This document shows, in pieces, positions 63,830 through 64,000 of a DNA stretch of 64,000 nucleotides (position 1 is the stretch's first letter; each line of letters begins with the position of its first letter). Both the position numbers and the translations under genes were made by a program. This stretch comes from Deinococcus piscis. GTDB lineage: Bacteria; Deinococcota; Deinococci; Deinococcales; Deinococcaceae. The stretch covers positions 1 to 64,000 of the forward strand of contig NZ_BNAL01000003.1 in assembly GCF_014653275.1 (NCBI RefSeq), written 5' to 3'. Below the pieces are notes generated by a model. It saw nothing but the letters and a program-made list of their open reading frames with translations, was not told the DNA's origin and did not search any database.

Positions 63830-64000
63830 ATGACCAAGAAATTACTTCTCATTGCGGGCAGCACCCTGCTCCTGACCGGCTGCGGAACCACCGGTCCTAT
63901 TCCTCCGTTTGGACACACCTTGACCCAGGACTGGATTACTGCCGACTTTGACGGTCAGCAGGGCAGCGAGAGCATCTCCAGAACCAACCTGGCCGATATC
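63830..64000 (+). CDS. Lipoprotein of unknown function, 3' end outside window
   Basis: 57 codons visible. MTKKLLLIAGSTLLLTGCG is a clear lipoprotein signal with lipobox LTGC (Cys17); the mature part begins GTTGPIPPFGHTLTQDWITADFDGQQG. The window ends in frame after ADI. The palindrome TACCGCTCAGCGGTA 25 bp upstream may regulate it. Too little remains to name a family. Confidence 0.8.
   Translation, partial: MTKKLLLIAGSTLLLTGCGTTGPIPPFGHTLTQDWITADFDGQQGSESISRTNLADI

Noticed and set aside
63655..63951. 98-codon open frame before and into the lipoprotein gene
   Set aside because: It overlaps the convincing lipoprotein signal sequence in another frame and is rich in shadow-type Arg/His; no family motif.

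Overview
The window is chromosomal DNA of a Deinococcus species. The gene order dnaA - oriC - dnaN - eno - pyk, bacillithiol-type PIG-L deacetylases, a carboxynorspermidine decarboxylase, GlgA, Tat and lipoprotein secretion signals, and a striking abundance of genes whose start codon lies 6-7 nt after a TANNNT box (leaderless mRNAs) all fit this genus. There is no prophage, CRISPR array or intact insertion sequence; one decayed transposase-like relic sits beside oriC.

Layout. 1-387: the 5' end of a 16S rRNA gene (minus strand) with its leader and a near-consensus promoter. 388-18 kb: mixed housekeeping genes, including a PBP4-type carboxypeptidase, RdgB, SufE, a rhodanese, an M23 peptidase, PdxY, a PQQ-type sugar dehydrogenase, a dienoyl-CoA isomerase/reductase pair, an RluA-like protein with an altered active site, an amidohydrolase, a cyclophilin, BshB1, TrmK and a MOSC protein. 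Three copies of a compact promoter-plus-terminator module lie here, and a candidate DdrO operator (RDRM) sits between divergent genes at 11.29 kb. 18-26.6 kb: tyrS behind a probable attenuator, pyk, eno, dnaN, oriC, the relic, dnaA (probably starting at AUU) and two tRNA genes. A second DnaA-box cluster lies between tyrS and pyk.

26.6-48 kb: glgA, two phosphoesterases, two related membrane proteins, fba, a membrane cytochrome c, an alkyltransferase-like protein, nspC, a gltB-gltD-rpe-comB operon, methylmalonyl-CoA mutase, and an XRE repressor / ImmA-IrrE-type protease pair preceded by a PIG-L deacetylase. 48-64 kb: dctA, tandem double-GNAT proteins with an arginase-like unknown, the prepilin peptidase, a polar amino-acid ABC transporter with an aminotransferase, kbl-menG, a class A beta-lactamase-like protein behind a two-box dyad operator, an ArsR-like regulator, rpmF and the start of a lipoprotein gene.

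Functionally, eno, pyk, fba and glgA serve central carbon and glycogen metabolism; gltBD with the amino-acid importer serve nitrogen assimilation; bshB1 and the second PIG-L enzyme point to bacillithiol. The most interesting regulatory signals are the AUU start of dnaA with a complete oriC unwinding element, the repeated promoter-terminator modules, the RDRM, the tyrS leader switch and the repressor/protease pair with its flanking palindromes. All functional calls come from reading motifs and recalling families; no searches were run.
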